A stretch of 64,000 bases of DNA from Cellvibrio sp. KY-YJ-3 (GCF_008806955.1 NZ_CP031727.1:310001-374000), one strand, 5' to 3'. Positions 12,856-22,564 are shown, counted from the stretch's first letter. The notes: generated by a model not told the origin, from the letters alone. A program made the numbers and translations.

Positions 12856-12896
12856 TGGCGAATCCCTAAACGATAAAACAATACAGTAATAAAACA

Positions 12897-12932
12897 ATAA
12901 AAAAGGGGCGCGAATTTCGCGCCCCTTTTTTG
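12897..12932. terminator. Bidirectional terminator between convergent genes
   Basis: Ten-base complementary arms GGGGCGCGAA/TTCGCGCCCC flanked by A and T tracts separate the Ser-rich lipoprotein gene and the RND transporter gene, which converge here. Confidence 0.9.
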
Positions 12933-12966
12933 TGTAACCCTGCCTGCAAACCAATGGTGGTGAGAA

Positions 12967-15549
12967 CTATTTACCGGGCCCAAAAGGTTTTAACAGCAGG
13001 ATTAATTTTGGCAACAGTGTGAGCGAGCCAATCACAGCCATCAACATCGCAAACGCCGTTAGCAATCCAAAATAAATTGACGGGATAAATTCCGACAACA
13101 TCAAAATGGAAAAGCCCACAATAATTGTCACCGAGGTGTAATACATTGCACGTCCAATTGAAGCATGGGAGCGGTGTATAGCTTCGACGTAATTTTGGTC
13201 ATGGGCAAACTCCACGCGGAAACGATAGAAATATTGAATCGCCTGATCCACACCCACACCCACCACTATCGCCGCAATAGTAGTAGTCATCATATCCAGA
13301 GGAATTCCCACTAACCCCATTGCCCCTAAAACAGTGCCCGCCGCAATCATATTGGGCAGTATTGCAATCAATGCGATTTTGAATGAGCGGAACAACACCA
13401 TCATCATTAACATGATGGCAACAAATACCACTCCGATGGTGGAAATTTGTGAGGCAAACAAACTCTGCAGCATGTTGTTATAAAGCACCAACATGCCGGT
13501 GAAATTCACTTGCTCCGGCTTAAAGCCGGCGTCGGTGGTGGCGTACTCACGAATACGCTCTACCAACTCCGCGCGCTTTAAATCCGGTGTAGTTTCAATC
13601 ACGCGCAGAGTGATACGCGTCTGCTGGGCTTCATCCGCCAGATAGGGCTTGATCAGGAAACCTTTAATATCGTCCGACAACATATTGCGCAACACATTTA
13701 ATTCAAAGTCATTAAGTTTGCCTTTGTTTATGTCGTGCGCCAGTTGGTACACAGTCGCAAGTGATTGCACCTTGCCCACTTCAGGTAGTGATTCCAAATA
13801 GTTGTGCAATTTTCTAATTTGATCCAAGCCCGCCACGCTGAACCAATAACTGGGAGGGGCGTTGGAGGTTGTGCCGCTATCGGCAAAGGCATCTTCATCC
13901 CCCATCCCGGCAAACGGATCTTCCTCATCAAATACTTCCGCTGCAGCAGCATCACTTGGAATTTCCGCAAACGGATCTTCTTCATCAGCGGTTTCTGACT
14001 CAACAATATCAAGCGTGTTTTTCTCGGCGTCGAGAATAATATCTAGCGTCACAGTGCCGCCCAGTTGACGATCGATTACACTCAAGCCCTGATGAATTTC
14101 GCTGTCGCTTTTGAAGTAATCGACGAAACGATTTTCCACTTCGAGTTTGCTGATGCCCCATATGCTCAAGAATACGGCGAGCATCGCTACCAGCAACACC
14201 TTGCCACCATGAAATTCCGCTAACTTGGAAAAACGCACCGTGAGCGCCGCCGAATTATCGCCGCGATCTTTAGGCTCACCTTTGGGGAGCATCATCAAAC
14301 CGGCGGGCAGGACGACAAACACCAATATAAAACCCACCACCAAACCTATAGTCATCATCCAGCCAAAATCGATTACCGGGCGAATACCACTCATCACCAA
14401 TGACATAAACGCGACTATGGTAGTGAGCGCGGAATAGAGGCATGGTATCGCCATGTCGCGCATGGTTTGCAGTACTAAATCCGCCTGCTCCAGATCTGGA
14501 TCTATGGCATGTAATTCGCGATAGCGCACCACCACATAAATGGTGAAGGCAAACACCATGATTAATAACAGTGCAACAAAGTTGGATGAAATTACCGTGA
14601 GCCGCCAGTCAATCCAACTGAGCCAGCCGAGCATGAGCGTGACCGACATCAAGCAGGTGGTGAGCGGCAGAATGACAAAGCGCCATTGGCGAAATAAAAA
14701 TGCCAGCATAAACACAATAAACAGCAATAGTGCCGCACCAAATACCACCAGATCACTCTTAATGTAAGCGATCATATCGGAGGTAATCATGGTGACACCG
14801 CCAAGGAAAATTTGTGCGCGATCCTGATATTTCTCCACAATACCGCGCACAATTTCGACACGCGCCGCATCCTGTGCCGCGGTTGCGGTGCGATAGGCAA
14901 GAAATTCCGCCGCCACTTTTTCCAGCTCGTGAGCCTCTGCCGGGGTCAGCCCTGCCGTTTTCGCTTTCAGCCGCAACGCGTCGCGATGCCTTGCCATTTC
15001 AATGTACTGATTGTTTACTTTGAGATTGAGCAGAATCGCCGAGGTAGTGCCGTCGGGGCTGAGCAACATATCGCGATAGATAGGGCTGGTTAAAAATTCC
15101 TGTTTCACCATGGCGCGATCTACACCCGGTGTGAGCAAGGTACGGGTGGATTCCTTTTGCTCGGCCAGTGAGCGCATGGGACTGTAGAGTAGCGGTACGT
15201 CGATCATTGAGATAACACTCGCGACCCCATCAACATTGGCCAATTCGTCGCGCAATTGCTTGAGGGTGTCAATCGACTCGTCGGAAAAAATATCCGCCTT
15301 GGGGGTATAGGTCAGCACCAGAAAATCGCCGCTCTGGTAACGCTTGGATATTTCACGCAAATAATCGATAGAGGTGTCATTCTCCAGCGTGAGCGAGTCG
15401 GCCGACGCATCCAGTTTGAAATTGGTCAACCCAAAGGCGGCCACTATGGTCAGAATCACCAAACCGGTGAATACATGATAGGGGCGATTGATAACCACTG
15501 CGCGATACACCCGGTTGAGTGTCCAGTAAAAGCGTAACAATGTGTGCAT
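12967..15549 (-). CDS. RND-superfamily (MMPL/patched-like) transporter
   Basis: An inner-membrane transporter of 860 residues. It has the RND pattern: one N-terminal membrane helix, a large periplasmic loop, a six-helix block (about 255-430), a second loop and a second six-helix block (about 690-855). The second block contains GVGVDQAIQYFYRFRVEF and the TTIAAIVVGVG segment where RND proteins carry proton-relay Asp residues. Proteins of this MMPL group move lipids, hopanoids or hydrophobic compounds; the substrate is unknown. An insert in the second periplasmic loop (about 513-550) is very acidic and repeats EEDPFA. It is a single gene, with no membrane-fusion or outer-membrane partner next to it. 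Confidence 0.85.
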   Translation of the reverse strand: MHTLLRFYWTLNRVYRAVVINRPYHVFTGLVILTIVAAFGLTNFKLDASADSLTLENDTSIDYLREISKRYQSGDFLVLTYTPKADIFSDESIDTLKQLRDELANVDGVASVISMIDVPLLYSPMRSLAEQKESTRTLLTPGVDRAMVKQEFLTSPIYRDMLLSPDGTTSAILLNLKVNNQYIEMARHRDALRLKAKTAGLTPAEAHELEKVAAEFLAYRTATAAQDAARVEIVRGIVEKYQDRAQIFLGGVTMITSDMIAYIKSDLVVFGAALLLFIVFMLAFLFRQWRFVILPLTTCLMSVTLMLGWLSWIDWRLTVISSNFVALLLIMVFAFTIYVVVRYRELHAIDPDLEQADLVLQTMRDMAIPCLYSALTTIVAFMSLVMSGIRPVIDFGWMMTIGLVVGFILVFVVLPAGLMMLPKGEPKDRGDNSAALTVRFSKLAEFHGGKVLLVAMLAVFLSIWGISKLEVENRFVDYFKSDSEIHQGLSVIDRQLGGTVTLDIILDAEKNTLDIVESETADEEDPFAEIPSDAAAAEVFDEEDPFAGMGDEDAFADSGTTSNAPPSYWFSVAGLDQIRKLHNYLESLPEVGKVQSLATVYQLAHDINKGKLNDFELNVLRNMLSDDIKGFLIKPYLADEAQQTRITLRVIETTPDLKRAELVERIREYATTDAGFKPEQVNFTGMLVLYNNMLQSLFASQISTIGVVFVAIMLMMMVLFRSFKIALIAILPNMIAAGTVLGAMGLVGIPLDMMTTTIAAIVVGVGVDQAIQYFYRFRVEFAHDQNYVEAIHRSHASIGRAMYYTSVTIIVGFSILMLSEFIPSIYFGLLTAFAMLMAVIGSLTLLPKLILLLKPFGPGK

Positions 15550-15695
15550 GAAATAATCCGGTGGAGTTGAGTCCTTCAGAGGGTGTGGCCAATGCTGTAG
15601 CCACGGGCGGCGCCATTATGCCAGCCGCCCCTGGCTAAAACAGTAAAAAGGCCATCAAGCCGCTTTTGGTGGTGGAGGTTTATTACAAAAGTCAG

Positions 15696-16025
15696 TCATT
15701 TTTTATGGCCGTCGCTATGCCCCAGGGAGCGATCCGGACAGAGTAGATCGCGCACCCGTTGCTTTAGTTCCTTGGCCTCGGGAAATCCGCCATCGCGCAC
15801 CCTGTCCCACACCAACTCATTGTTGAGCCAGACATGAAAAATCCCGCCAGTGCCCGGGTGTAATGCCACTTCGTCCAGCTCGCCGTCAAAGGTACTGAGT
15901 AGTTCCTGCGCAAGCCAGGCGGAGCGCAACATCCAACGACACATGTTGCAGTAGTGGATTACTACCCGATTAGTCGCCGCAGGAATCGATGGCGCAGGCG
16001 CAGATGGCACAGCGATGTCGGTCAT
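15696..16025 (-). CDS. Rdx (SelW/SelT/SelH) family protein
   Basis: A small thioredoxin-like redox protein of 109 residues. The Rdx motif HYCNMCRW gives a CxxC (Cys26, Cys29) in place of the selenocysteine CxxU of SelW. It is followed by STFDGELDEVALHPGTGGIFHVWLNN and a KELKQRVRDLL helix, the standard domain. A short His/Asp-rich tail ends the protein. The reaction is unknown for bacterial members. Divergent from the FHA gene. Confidence 0.88.
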   Translation of the reverse strand: MTDIAVPSAPAPSIPAATNRVVIHYCNMCRWMLRSAWLAQELLSTFDGELDEVALHPGTGGIFHVWLNNELVWDRVRDGGFPEAKELKQRVRDLLCPDRSLGHSDGHKK

Positions 16026-16161
16026 AAGTTTGCCCTTTAGGTATTGAGTTAATAGAATTCGATGGTAATGTCATTCAGATCAGTAAAACGGCGCCCGAAT
16101 AAACAATACCTTCACACTTACCCATCAAAAAGATGAATAAGGCGACAAAACGGAACCTTCG

Positions 16162-16992
16162 ATGCTCAAACTCCATTTCAAGGACAATCGCCAGCCCCCG
16201 ATATGGGTCGTCGAGAAATTATTTTCCATCGGCAGCGCGAGCGACAACCATCTAGCCATAGATGACCCCGAGGTGGCCAAACACCACGCCAAGATTCTGC
16301 AGGAAAACAACAAACACATCCTCAAAGATAACAACAGCCAAAGCGGCTGCTTTGTAAACGGTCAGCGCATTACCCAGCGCGAAATTTTACCCGGCGATAT
16401 TATCAAACTTGGCCACTGCGAGATTATTGTGCTCGACCCCCGCAGCCTTGCCGATCGCCCCAAAGATGCCTATGCACTGCCCTGGCGCCTGGTATCCGAT
16501 AGCAGCTGGCTGGCTGGCAAACAATTTATCCTGCTGCCCGAGCGCAGCATGGTGATTGGGCGCGGCAACCAATGCGATATCGTTGTCCCCGGCACGCACC
16601 TCTCCCGTCGCCACACCGAGATCAGCATTGAAGGCAATCACCTGCGCATCAAGGATCTCGGCTCCGCCAACGGCACCTTCCTCAATGAATTGCGCATCGA
16701 CAACGCCACCGCCAACAATGGCGACCGCCTGCGTCTGGATGTTTATACCTTTCGCATAGTGGCACCAGATCTGGATGACACCAAAACGCGCATGCGCAAA
16801 CCTCTGGATGAGATCAGTAAACCGATTGAGCGCAAACTGCCCAGCAGCGAACCCAAGCGCTGGAAAACCCGCCCCACCTCACCCGGCAACCGCATTGAGC
16901 CTATTCGCCGCAAAGGCCAACGGCAGGCCTGGCTGGCACTCGCCGCCGCAGGCATAGTGGCGGCGGCTATCGTGGTTTTTTTGTTGTGGTAG
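16162..16992 (+). CDS. Double FHA-domain protein with C-terminal membrane anchor
   Basis: A 276-residue protein with two forkhead-associated domains that bind phosphothreonine peptides. The first covers about residues 20-90 (FSIGSASDNHLAI, then KHHAKIL and SGCFVNG). The second covers about 128-200 (VIGRGNQCDIVVPGTHLSRRH, then SANGTFLNE) and keeps the canonical Gly-Arg, Ser-Arg-Arg-His and Asn-Gly residues. The first is degenerate at its GR and SxxH positions. A basic, proline-rich linker leads to a single membrane helix at the very end (about 256-276), suggesting a tail-anchored protein facing the cytoplasm. It precedes ppa. No Ser/Thr kinase is next to it. Confidence 0.85.
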   Translation: MLKLHFKDNRQPPIWVVEKLFSIGSASDNHLAIDDPEVAKHHAKILQENNKHILKDNNSQSGCFVNGQRITQREILPGDIIKLGHCEIIVLDPRSLADRPKDAYALPWRLVSDSSWLAGKQFILLPERSMVIGRGNQCDIVVPGTHLSRRHTEISIEGNHLRIKDLGSANGTFLNELRIDNATANNGDRLRLDVYTFRIVAPDLDDTKTRMRKPLDEISKPIERKLPSSEPKRWKTRPTSPGNRIEPIRRKGQRQAWLALAAAGIVAAAIVVFLLW

Positions 16993-17105
16993 AATCCGCG
17001 GCCGCTTAGGTAAAGTACCGGCCAGACTTTTGATCCCGGCACCAGAACCACGTTTAGATTCACTAGTCTTTTATCAACACATAACCAACACGTCAGGAAC
17101 CCGCC

Positions 17106-17636
17106 ATGAGTTTTGAACTTGTCCCTGCAGGCAAAAGCCTGCCCGATGACTTTAACGTAGTTATCGAAATCCCCATGAATTCCGGCATTAAGTACGAGAT
17201 CGACAAAGACAGCAACTCGCTGTTTGTTGACCGTTTGGTTAGCACCGCCATGTACTACCCCTGTAACTACGGCTACATTCCTCACACCCTATGTGGCGAT
17301 GGCGACGCCGCTGACGTACTCGTAGTATTCCCACAACCGGTACAAGCAGGCTCCGTGATTCGCTGCCGCCCACTGGGTGTACTGAAGATGACCGACGAAG
17401 CCGGTGAAGATGCAAAAATCGTTGCCGTACCCCACGACAAACTCACCACGCTGTACAGCAATGTCAAAACCTTGCAAGACCTGCCTGAAATTACCCTGAA
17501 GCAAATCGAACACTTCTTTGAACACTACAAAGATCTGGAAAAAGGCAAGTGGGTAAAAGTGGCTGGCTGGGGCGATGTAGAAGAAGCGCGCGCCGAGATT
17601 TTAAAAGCCGCAGAAATCTATAAAGCAGGCAAATAA
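17106..17636 (+). CDS. ppa: Inorganic pyrophosphatase (family I)
   Basis: This enzyme hydrolyses pyrophosphate released by polymer synthesis and tRNA charging. The 176 residues equal the E. coli length. Metal and substrate ligands are in KYEIDKDSN and in [13 protein letters not shown] (the DxDxxD cluster), with [11 protein letters not shown] before it. Cytoplasmic. Upstream ribosome site AGGA precedes ATG 17106. Confidence 0.97.
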   Translation: MSFELVPAGKSLPDDFNVVIEIPMNSGIKYEIDKDSNSLFVDRLVSTAMYYPCNYGYIPHTLCGDGDAADVLVVFPQPVQAGSVIRCRPLGVLKMTDEAGEDAKIVAVPHDKLTTLYSNVKTLQDLPEITLKQIEHFFEHYKDLEKGKWVKVAGWGDVEEARAEILKAAEIYKAGK

Positions 17637-17758
17637 GGGCACGCCTTTATGTCATGCCTGTGAACACAAGCATCCATAGAAAGTACCTATAAAAAATCTT
17701 CCCAAGAAGAATGCAACACCCAAGTAGTATCAACCGCTTGATCAGGTGAGAGAGATCG

Positions 17759-17788
17759 CCGGGGCCGCCCCAAGCAGCGGCCCCGGTT
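17759..17788 (+). terminator. GC-rich hairpin after ppa
   Basis: Ten-base arms CCGGGGCCGC and GCGGCCCCGG with an eight-base loop are followed by a weak T tract (TTTC). It lies 120 bases after ppa and upstream of the symporter gene. It may be a terminator or a leader structure; the rest of the 278-base gap shows nothing recognisable. Confidence 0.5.
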
Positions 17789-17914
17789 TCAAAAGCAGTT
17801 AAAAAACCAATATGGCAGAACTACTGCCATCGCACGGAAGCGCATCAGAATAAAAGCCAATCAACCATCATAAGAAGATTCTGAGCAGCACAACAATCAC
17901 GAGGTTTTGAGACT

Positions 17915-19483
17915 ATGCAACAATCCACCCACAGGCTATCGCTCCGCGAGAAAATTGGTTACTCGATGGGCGATGCAGCGGCGAACTTTGTTTGGCGCAG
18001 CGGTTTTTTTATCCCGGTGTTTTACACCGACACTTTCGGCCTTGCCGCCGCACACGCCACGATTTTGATTCTGCTGGTGCGTTTATCGGACGGTATTACC
18101 GATATCATGATGGGCTCCATCGCCGATCGCACCAATACCAAACAAGGTAAATTTCGCCCGTGGATTTTATGGTCCACACCTTTCCTTGCGCTGTTTCTCG
18201 CACTGATTTTTACCACCCCCGATTTCAGTTATACCGGCAAAGTGATTTACGCCTTTGTCATTTATTTCTGCTTAACACTCGCCTACACCGCCAATAATGT
18301 GCCCTACGGTGCACTCATGGGGGTAATGACCGATAGCGTAAAAGAACGGGCCAGCCTCTCCAGCTTCCGTTTCATTGGCGCCTTCGCAGGCGGTTTGCTC
18401 GTAATGAGCACCCTGCCCTTTTTGGTGGAACGCCTGGGCGACGGCAGCGAAGCACAGGGCTACCAGCGCACCATGCTGATTTTCGCCGCACTGCTGATTG
18501 TGTTCCTACTTATTACCTACAAAACCACCAAAGAACGTATTAAACCGCCCGTGCAGTTAAACAAACCCTTCTGGGAAGAAATGAAGGATTTATTTTGTAA
18601 CCTGCCGGTGATTTTAATTCCGGTCTTCGGCATCAGCGTCTTTATTATCAGCCTCGCGATGGAAAACTGGACTGCAGTGCATAAAACGATTGCTGCCATA
18701 GTCATGCTTGGCAGCTTTGCTTACACCATGCAGCTGCGTAAAACCTTGATTAATCGACCCAGCGAAACCCTCACCAACACCCAAAAAGATATGGCGGATC
18801 TGCTCACCAACAAGCCGTGGCTCATCCTCCTCGCTGTGGGCATTATGTTTGGCTTGTTCACCGTAGTGCGCCCCAGTGCGGCCAGCTATTACTTCAAATA
18901 CTTCCTCAATCGCCCGGATCTAATTGGCTACTATTTTGCCATCACTCTGGTGGCCTCCCTGGCAGCAGCGGTGGCCACGGGTTGGCTCTCCCGTCATTTT
19001 AATAAACGCACCCTGATGATTGCCGCCTTTACCCTGGGCGCGCTATTTAACGGCGCGATTTATTTTATTAACCCACAACAAATTACCGCGATGATGATTT
19101 TGGCCACCATCGGCGAATTTTTTGCGGGCATGATGCCAGTATTATTTTTCAGCATGCTGGGCGACACAGTGGATTATTCCGAATGGAAAAATGGCCGTCG
19201 CGCCACCGGCCTGATCTATTCCGCCGGCACCTTTATCAACAAAACCGGCCATGGGTTTGCAGGCGCCATGGTGCTGATTGTGCTCACACTCTACGGCTAT
19301 CAAGCAACAAACCCGGAGGCTATTACCGGCTCTATCCAAGGCATGATTTTATTAATGAGCGCCATTCCTGCCGCCATCGGTGTGCTCGGCACCATTTTTG
19401 TACTCTGGTATCCGCTGGATGATAAAACCATGAAAGGTATCGAAAGTGATCTTATTACCCGCCGCGAGGCCAATGCCGGGTAA
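17915..19483 (+). CDS. GPH-family sugar:cation symporter (MFS)
   Basis: A 522-residue inner-membrane symporter of the glycoside-pentoside-hexuronide family. The N-terminus LSLREKIGYSMGDAAANFVW is the family signature, followed by RLSDGITDIMMGSIADRTNTKQGKFRPWIL with conserved charged residues of the first cytoplasmic loop. Twelve helices are expected. It has an insertion of about 60 residues in the middle compared with melibiose-permease types. Family members import oligosaccharides or glycosides with protons or sodium. It is alone between hairpins, so the sugar cannot be inferred. Confidence 0.88.
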   Translation: MQQSTHRLSLREKIGYSMGDAAANFVWRSGFFIPVFYTDTFGLAAAHATILILLVRLSDGITDIMMGSIADRTNTKQGKFRPWILWSTPFLALFLALIFTTPDFSYTGKVIYAFVIYFCLTLAYTANNVPYGALMGVMTDSVKERASLSSFRFIGAFAGGLLVMSTLPFLVERLGDGSEAQGYQRTMLIFAALLIVFLLITYKTTKERIKPPVQLNKPFWEEMKDLFCNLPVILIPVFGISVFIISLAMENWTAVHKTIAAIVMLGSFAYTMQLRKTLINRPSETLTNTQKDMADLLTNKPWLILLAVGIMFGLFTVVRPSAASYYFKYFLNRPDLIGYYFAITLVASLAAAVATGWLSRHFNKRTLMIAAFTLGALFNGAIYFINPQQITAMMILATIGEFFAGMMPVLFFSMLGDTVDYSEWKNGRRATGLIYSAGTFINKTGHGFAGAMVLIVLTLYGYQATNPEAITGSIQGMILLMSAIPAAIGVLGTIFVLWYPLDDKTMKGIESDLITRREANAG

Positions 19484-19529
19484 AACTAGCGCGAGATGAA
19501 CTTGCTGCAAGGCAAAAAACTTGCCTAAG

Positions 19530-19562
19530 AAAAGCCCCGCTCTAATCAGCGGGGCTTTTTTT
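19530..19562 (+). terminator. Rho-independent terminator after the symporter gene
   Basis: AGCCCCGCT and AGCGGGGCT arms with a six-base loop and a seven-base T tract. A second small hairpin (AGGCAA/TTGCCT) lies just before it. Confidence 0.9.
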
Positions 19563-19609
19563 GGAGAAGATTTTTATTCCACCGGATTTCGATTAGACAA
19601 AGAGAGCAG

Positions 19610-20026
19610 TTAATGCGGAGCGTGTTGATCAAACCCGGCGGAGTAACGGGCAATCCATTCCAACGCAGCCTCTTCGCTCGTTAAGTTGCGCCCCTTAAGC
19701 GCCAAACGCTGACGGTAATCCTCAATCTGGCAGACCTGCTCAACCATGCGCGTGCGAAAAAATTCATCGTCGCTGGTAAACCTGACACCCACTTCATAAC
19801 TGTCGGGCGCCTGCTCACGCCGCCACACAATCACACCACTGCCATGGTAATCGGGGTTGGTTATTGGAATATCAAACTCTACTCGCGTACCCACTTTCAC
19901 GGGCTTATCGGTAATAAAACACAGCCCGCCGGCGCTGAGATTGCGCACCCGCACGCGGGCATCATCATCGCCACCGGCGCAAACTTGAATGGGAATGGAG
20001 GTAGGGTGCCGAATAAATGTGCGCAT
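19610..20026 (-). CDS. PilZ-domain protein
   Basis: A 138-residue cytoplasmic protein. It begins RTFIRHPTSIPIQV, the RxxxR-like c-di-GMP-binding start of PilZ, followed by NLSAGGLCFITDKPVKVGTRVEFDI, the (D/N)xSxxG motif. The remainder is a short C-terminal extension. PilZ proteins are c-di-GMP receptors acting on motility, adhesion or polysaccharide production; the partner is unknown. Standalone between the symporter and the DUF418 gene. Confidence 0.87.
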   Translation of the reverse strand: MRTFIRHPTSIPIQVCAGGDDDARVRVRNLSAGGLCFITDKPVKVGTRVEFDIPITNPDYHGSGVIVWRREQAPDSYEVGVRFTSDDEFFRTRMVEQVCQIEDYRQRLALKGRNLTSEEAALEWIARYSAGFDQHAPH

Positions 20027-20136
20027 AGAAACTCACCACTTTTGAACAGGAGTTCTTAAAGTGTAATGCAGCAACTCCAGGCGTTAGGACGAGATTTTCA
20101 TCAAAACCCCAGTGCTTTAGAACTAAAAAAACTGTG

Positions 20137-21381
20137 CTAGGAATGACGCAAAAAAACGGATGCTCGCTGATAAACAAAACGACGCCACAGCCATTCCAGT
20201 GGCCCGCTATAAAAGTAACGCAACCACAACACCGCAAATACACACTGCAATATCCACACGCTGAATATCACCAGCAGCAGTTGCGACAGCGCTAACTGGC
20301 CGTACCATCCAAGGCCATAACCGTAAAAAATGCTGGTGAAAATGAGCGTCTGCATAATGTAAATAGTCAGCGCCATGCGCCCCACCGCCATCAACACCGC
20401 ACGACAAACAGGCCACACCAAGGTTCGGGCCCAACGGGCAATCAACAGCGCATAGGCTATAGCCAATACACCGCTGGCAAACATTTGTAACTCCATGCCC
20501 AGCGTCAAGGCATACTGGGAGGTAAAACCACTGGCGCGATTAGCCAACAGCGTCAATAACATTAGCAGCGCGCCCAACAACAAAGTTACCACCAGCAAAC
20601 GCGATGAATTAGCAGGCGCTTGCGCCGAGAAATAACCGCGCCGCGCAAGTACCACTCCCACCAACATCATCGAACAGGGAAACCAACCGCCAAATACTGC
20701 GATGAGCTGCATACTCAAGGCATCAGCAAATCGACGCGACGCTTGCTGCCACCAACCTTGTTGGTAATGCGCCACCTCTTCCGCAAGCGCCGCCTCATCA
20801 AACATGTAACTCAACTCTTGCCAAACATCGGCAGGCAACCAAAACATGCCACCATAAAGCAACGCCTGAATCGCAAACAGAATGAGCGCGGTGAACATTA
20901 ATTTTCTGTCACCCCAATATCGCCAACGCCACACCACAAAGCTAAATAGCGCGTAAGTCACCAACACGTCACCATCCCACAACAAATAACCGTGTGCAGC
21001 GCCGAAGACCAGCAGCGAAATGCTTCGACGCCACTGCAAATTATTGAGTTCAGAATCGGTGAGTGCCTGCTTATCGGCAGCAAAAAGCCAGAGGCTCGCA
21101 CCAAAGGCCAGACTCAACAGGGCGATAAATTTTGTATCGGCAAAAAAATAAATGAGGTACCAACACCACTGCTCAAAGTTGCTGTAGTGCTGCATTAACG
21201 ACGCATCAAGGCGCACCACTTCCGGCAGTGCGAAAGAATAAATATTAACGAGCAAAATGCCCAAGACTGCAATGCCGCGCAACAAATCCAGTGTAGGCAC
21301 CCGCACTTGCACGGGGCAGGCTATAGGTGCATCGGGTAATTGCGCTGCAGCATTGGCAGTTCCAGATTCATGAATAGACAC
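20137..21381 (-). CDS. DUF418 (YeiB-like) integral membrane protein
   Basis: A 414-residue multi-spanning protein. The N-terminal TLDLLRGIAVLGILLVNIYSF is the start of YeiB-type proteins. The C-terminal DUF418 region contains GRMALTIYIMQTLIFTSIFYG and WLRYFYSGPLEWLWR, the motif typical of the family end. About 10 helices are predicted by eye. Function is uncertain; relatives are acyltransferase-3-like in fold. It is likely transcribed alone, with a convergent-free gap of 110 bases to the PilZ gene. Confidence 0.85.
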   Translation of the reverse strand: MSIHESGTANAAAQLPDAPIACPVQVRVPTLDLLRGIAVLGILLVNIYSFALPEVVRLDASLMQHYSNFEQWCWYLIYFFADTKFIALLSLAFGASLWLFAADKQALTDSELNNLQWRRSISLLVFGAAHGYLLWDGDVLVTYALFSFVVWRWRYWGDRKLMFTALILFAIQALLYGGMFWLPADVWQELSYMFDEAALAEEVAHYQQGWWQQASRRFADALSMQLIAVFGGWFPCSMMLVGVVLARRGYFSAQAPANSSRLLVVTLLLGALLMLLTLLANRASGFTSQYALTLGMELQMFASGVLAIAYALLIARWARTLVWPVCRAVLMAVGRMALTIYIMQTLIFTSIFYGYGLGWYGQLALSQLLLVIFSVWILQCVFAVLWLRYFYSGPLEWLWRRFVYQRASVFLRHS

Positions 21382-21433
21382 AACATCCTCCTGTTATTCC
21401 CGCCATCCGGGCGGATTCCATTAACAGCACGAA

Positions 21434-21922
21434 TCAGTTGCTGCTTTCACTCGCATCAATTGCCGTGCCGCGCAATTTAGACTGCAGGCCTTTTAAAAAA
21501 TTACGCAGTACTTGGGACTGGCACTCACGATAATTGTTGTGGCCGGGCTTGCGGAAAAACGCACTTAATTCATGCTTGCTCAAAGGAAAGCCGGCAACCT
21601 CCAGGGTTTCCAGGATTTGCTCGTCTTTATAATCCAGTGCGATTTTTAGTTTGCGGAAAATAATATTGTTATTTAATTTTTTTTCTGGCTCAGGCTGTAC
21701 ACCCTCGCGCTGGCCACGCTTTTTGTTAATCAAGCCATTTAAAAAAATCGCCAGATGCACATCGTGCAGCGCTTTAAATTCCGGTTTGTCGTCGCTCTTT
21801 AACCAATCACTCACCAGCTCGCGCGATGCATTGAATCCACCAGAGGCAAATAACGCCATCATTTGGGAATCACTGAAATCAAAAATAAAACGCAGGCGAC
21901 GGAGAATATCGTTGTTGGTCAT
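21434..21922 (-). CDS. DUF1456 family protein (YehS-like)
   Basis: A 162-residue protein made of two copies of a DUF1456 helical repeat: NNDILRRLRFIFDFSDSQMM and NNNIIFRKLKIALDYKDEQIL. Each ends with a short segment such as FLNGLINKKRG or FLKGLQSKLRG. E. coli YehS has the same plan and length. The frame extends to 21973, but the ATG at 21922 gives the family N-terminus. Function unknown, probably cytoplasmic. It lies just downstream of the tRNA-Phe gene on the same strand, separated by a terminator. Confidence 0.9.
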   Translation of the reverse strand: MTNNDILRRLRFIFDFSDSQMMALFASGGFNASRELVSDWLKSDDKPEFKALHDVHLAIFLNGLINKKRGQREGVQPEPEKKLNNNIIFRKLKIALDYKDEQILETLEVAGFPLSKHELSAFFRKPGHNNYRECQSQVLRNFLKGLQSKLRGTAIDASESSN

Positions 21923-21976
21923 GGCATTAACCTGAAAGTTGAACGCACAAAACGACACAAAAAAACAAAACATAAT

Positions 21977-22009
21977 AAAAAGCCCGAAGCTCTTGCGAAC
22001 TTCGGGCTC
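21977..22009 (-). terminator. Terminator of the tRNA-Phe transcript
   Basis: AGCCCGAAG and CTTCGGGCT arms; on the minus strand TTTTTATTATG follows. It sits immediately after the tRNA 3' end. Confidence 0.8.
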
Positions 22010-22016
22010 TTAAATA

Positions 22017-22092
22017 TGGTGCCCAGACCCGGAATCGAACCAGGGACACGAGGATTTTCAATCCACTGCTCTACCAACTGAGCTATCTGGGC
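22017..22092 (-). tRNA. tRNA-Phe (GAA)
   Basis: The minus strand gives a complete 76-nucleotide cloverleaf: acceptor stem GCCCAGA/TCTGGGC, D arm AGCTCAGTTGGTAGAGCA, anticodon loop with GAA flanked by GGATT/AATCC, T arm with GGTTCGATTCC, and an encoded CCA end. It closely resembles E. coli tRNA-Phe. Confidence 0.97.
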
Positions 22093-22408
22093 GTGTCGCT
22101 TGCGCTGTGCTGCAAGAGGCGCACATTAAACCCGCTCGGGCGAATTGAGTCAATAGTCATTATTAAAAATAATTTGCTTTTGGCCTGTGGTGATTATTTT
22201 TCAATCAGCCCTGTAGCGCAGGGCGTTTTGCTGCTCACTGAACTCCATATTTGATGTCGTGCAATCACCAAAATTGGGGACGATTAGCTGGTCCTGCCAA
22301 GAAAATTCCCAAGAGCCACACAACAGCGCTCCCGACGATCATCAGGCAAAAAATGAACACTATTTGCGCATAACACTTATTACAGGAAACAAACTAGTGC
22401 ACACCGGT

Positions 22409-22424
22409 GCAGCCAAATGGTCAG
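22409..22424. promoter_or_regulatory. Operator-like site 1 (imperfect)
   Basis: GCAGCCAAATGGTCAG. The right half matches the motif CTGtCCnATTGGnCAG found in four other places; the left half keeps only the CC pair. Its centre is 29 bases from site 2, a spacing that would place two dimers near the same DNA face (about three turns). Confidence 0.5.
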
Positions 22425-22437
22425 GATTTACAATTTC

Positions 22438-22453
22438 CTGCCCATTTGGTCAG
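22438..22453. promoter_or_regulatory. Operator-like site 2
   Basis: CTGCCCATTTGGTCAG, with both half-sites (CTGnCC and GGnCAG) intact. It lies about 110 bases before the chosen start of the deaminase gene and 12 bases before a TTGACG hexamer. The layout (6-4-6) equals that of E. coli RutR operators, TTGACCAnnTGGTCAA. Confidence 0.65.
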
Positions 22454-22564
22454 TAAATTAAAGGGTTGACGTAGAACGGGAACAGAATTTGCTGTACTAC
22501 AAGTAACAACAGGTAAGTACGAGTAACTTTGAATGATTGCAGCCTTTCTGCAGTGGAGCCCGCT

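Larger units (their letters stand above)
22093..22564. other. Intergenic control region upstream of the adenosine-deaminase-like gene
   Basis: 472 bases without a supported gene. It holds a hairpin GCCCTG/CAGGGC near 22208-22224 (possibly a terminator), the two operator-like sites described separately, and a TTGACG -35-like hexamer at 22466-22471 directly after the second site. The remaining sequence shows nothing recognisable. Confidence 0.5.

Noticed and set aside
22529-22564. Upstream TTG start for the deaminase-like gene
   Set aside because: ATG at 22565 has a proper ribosome site and gives the family N-terminus.
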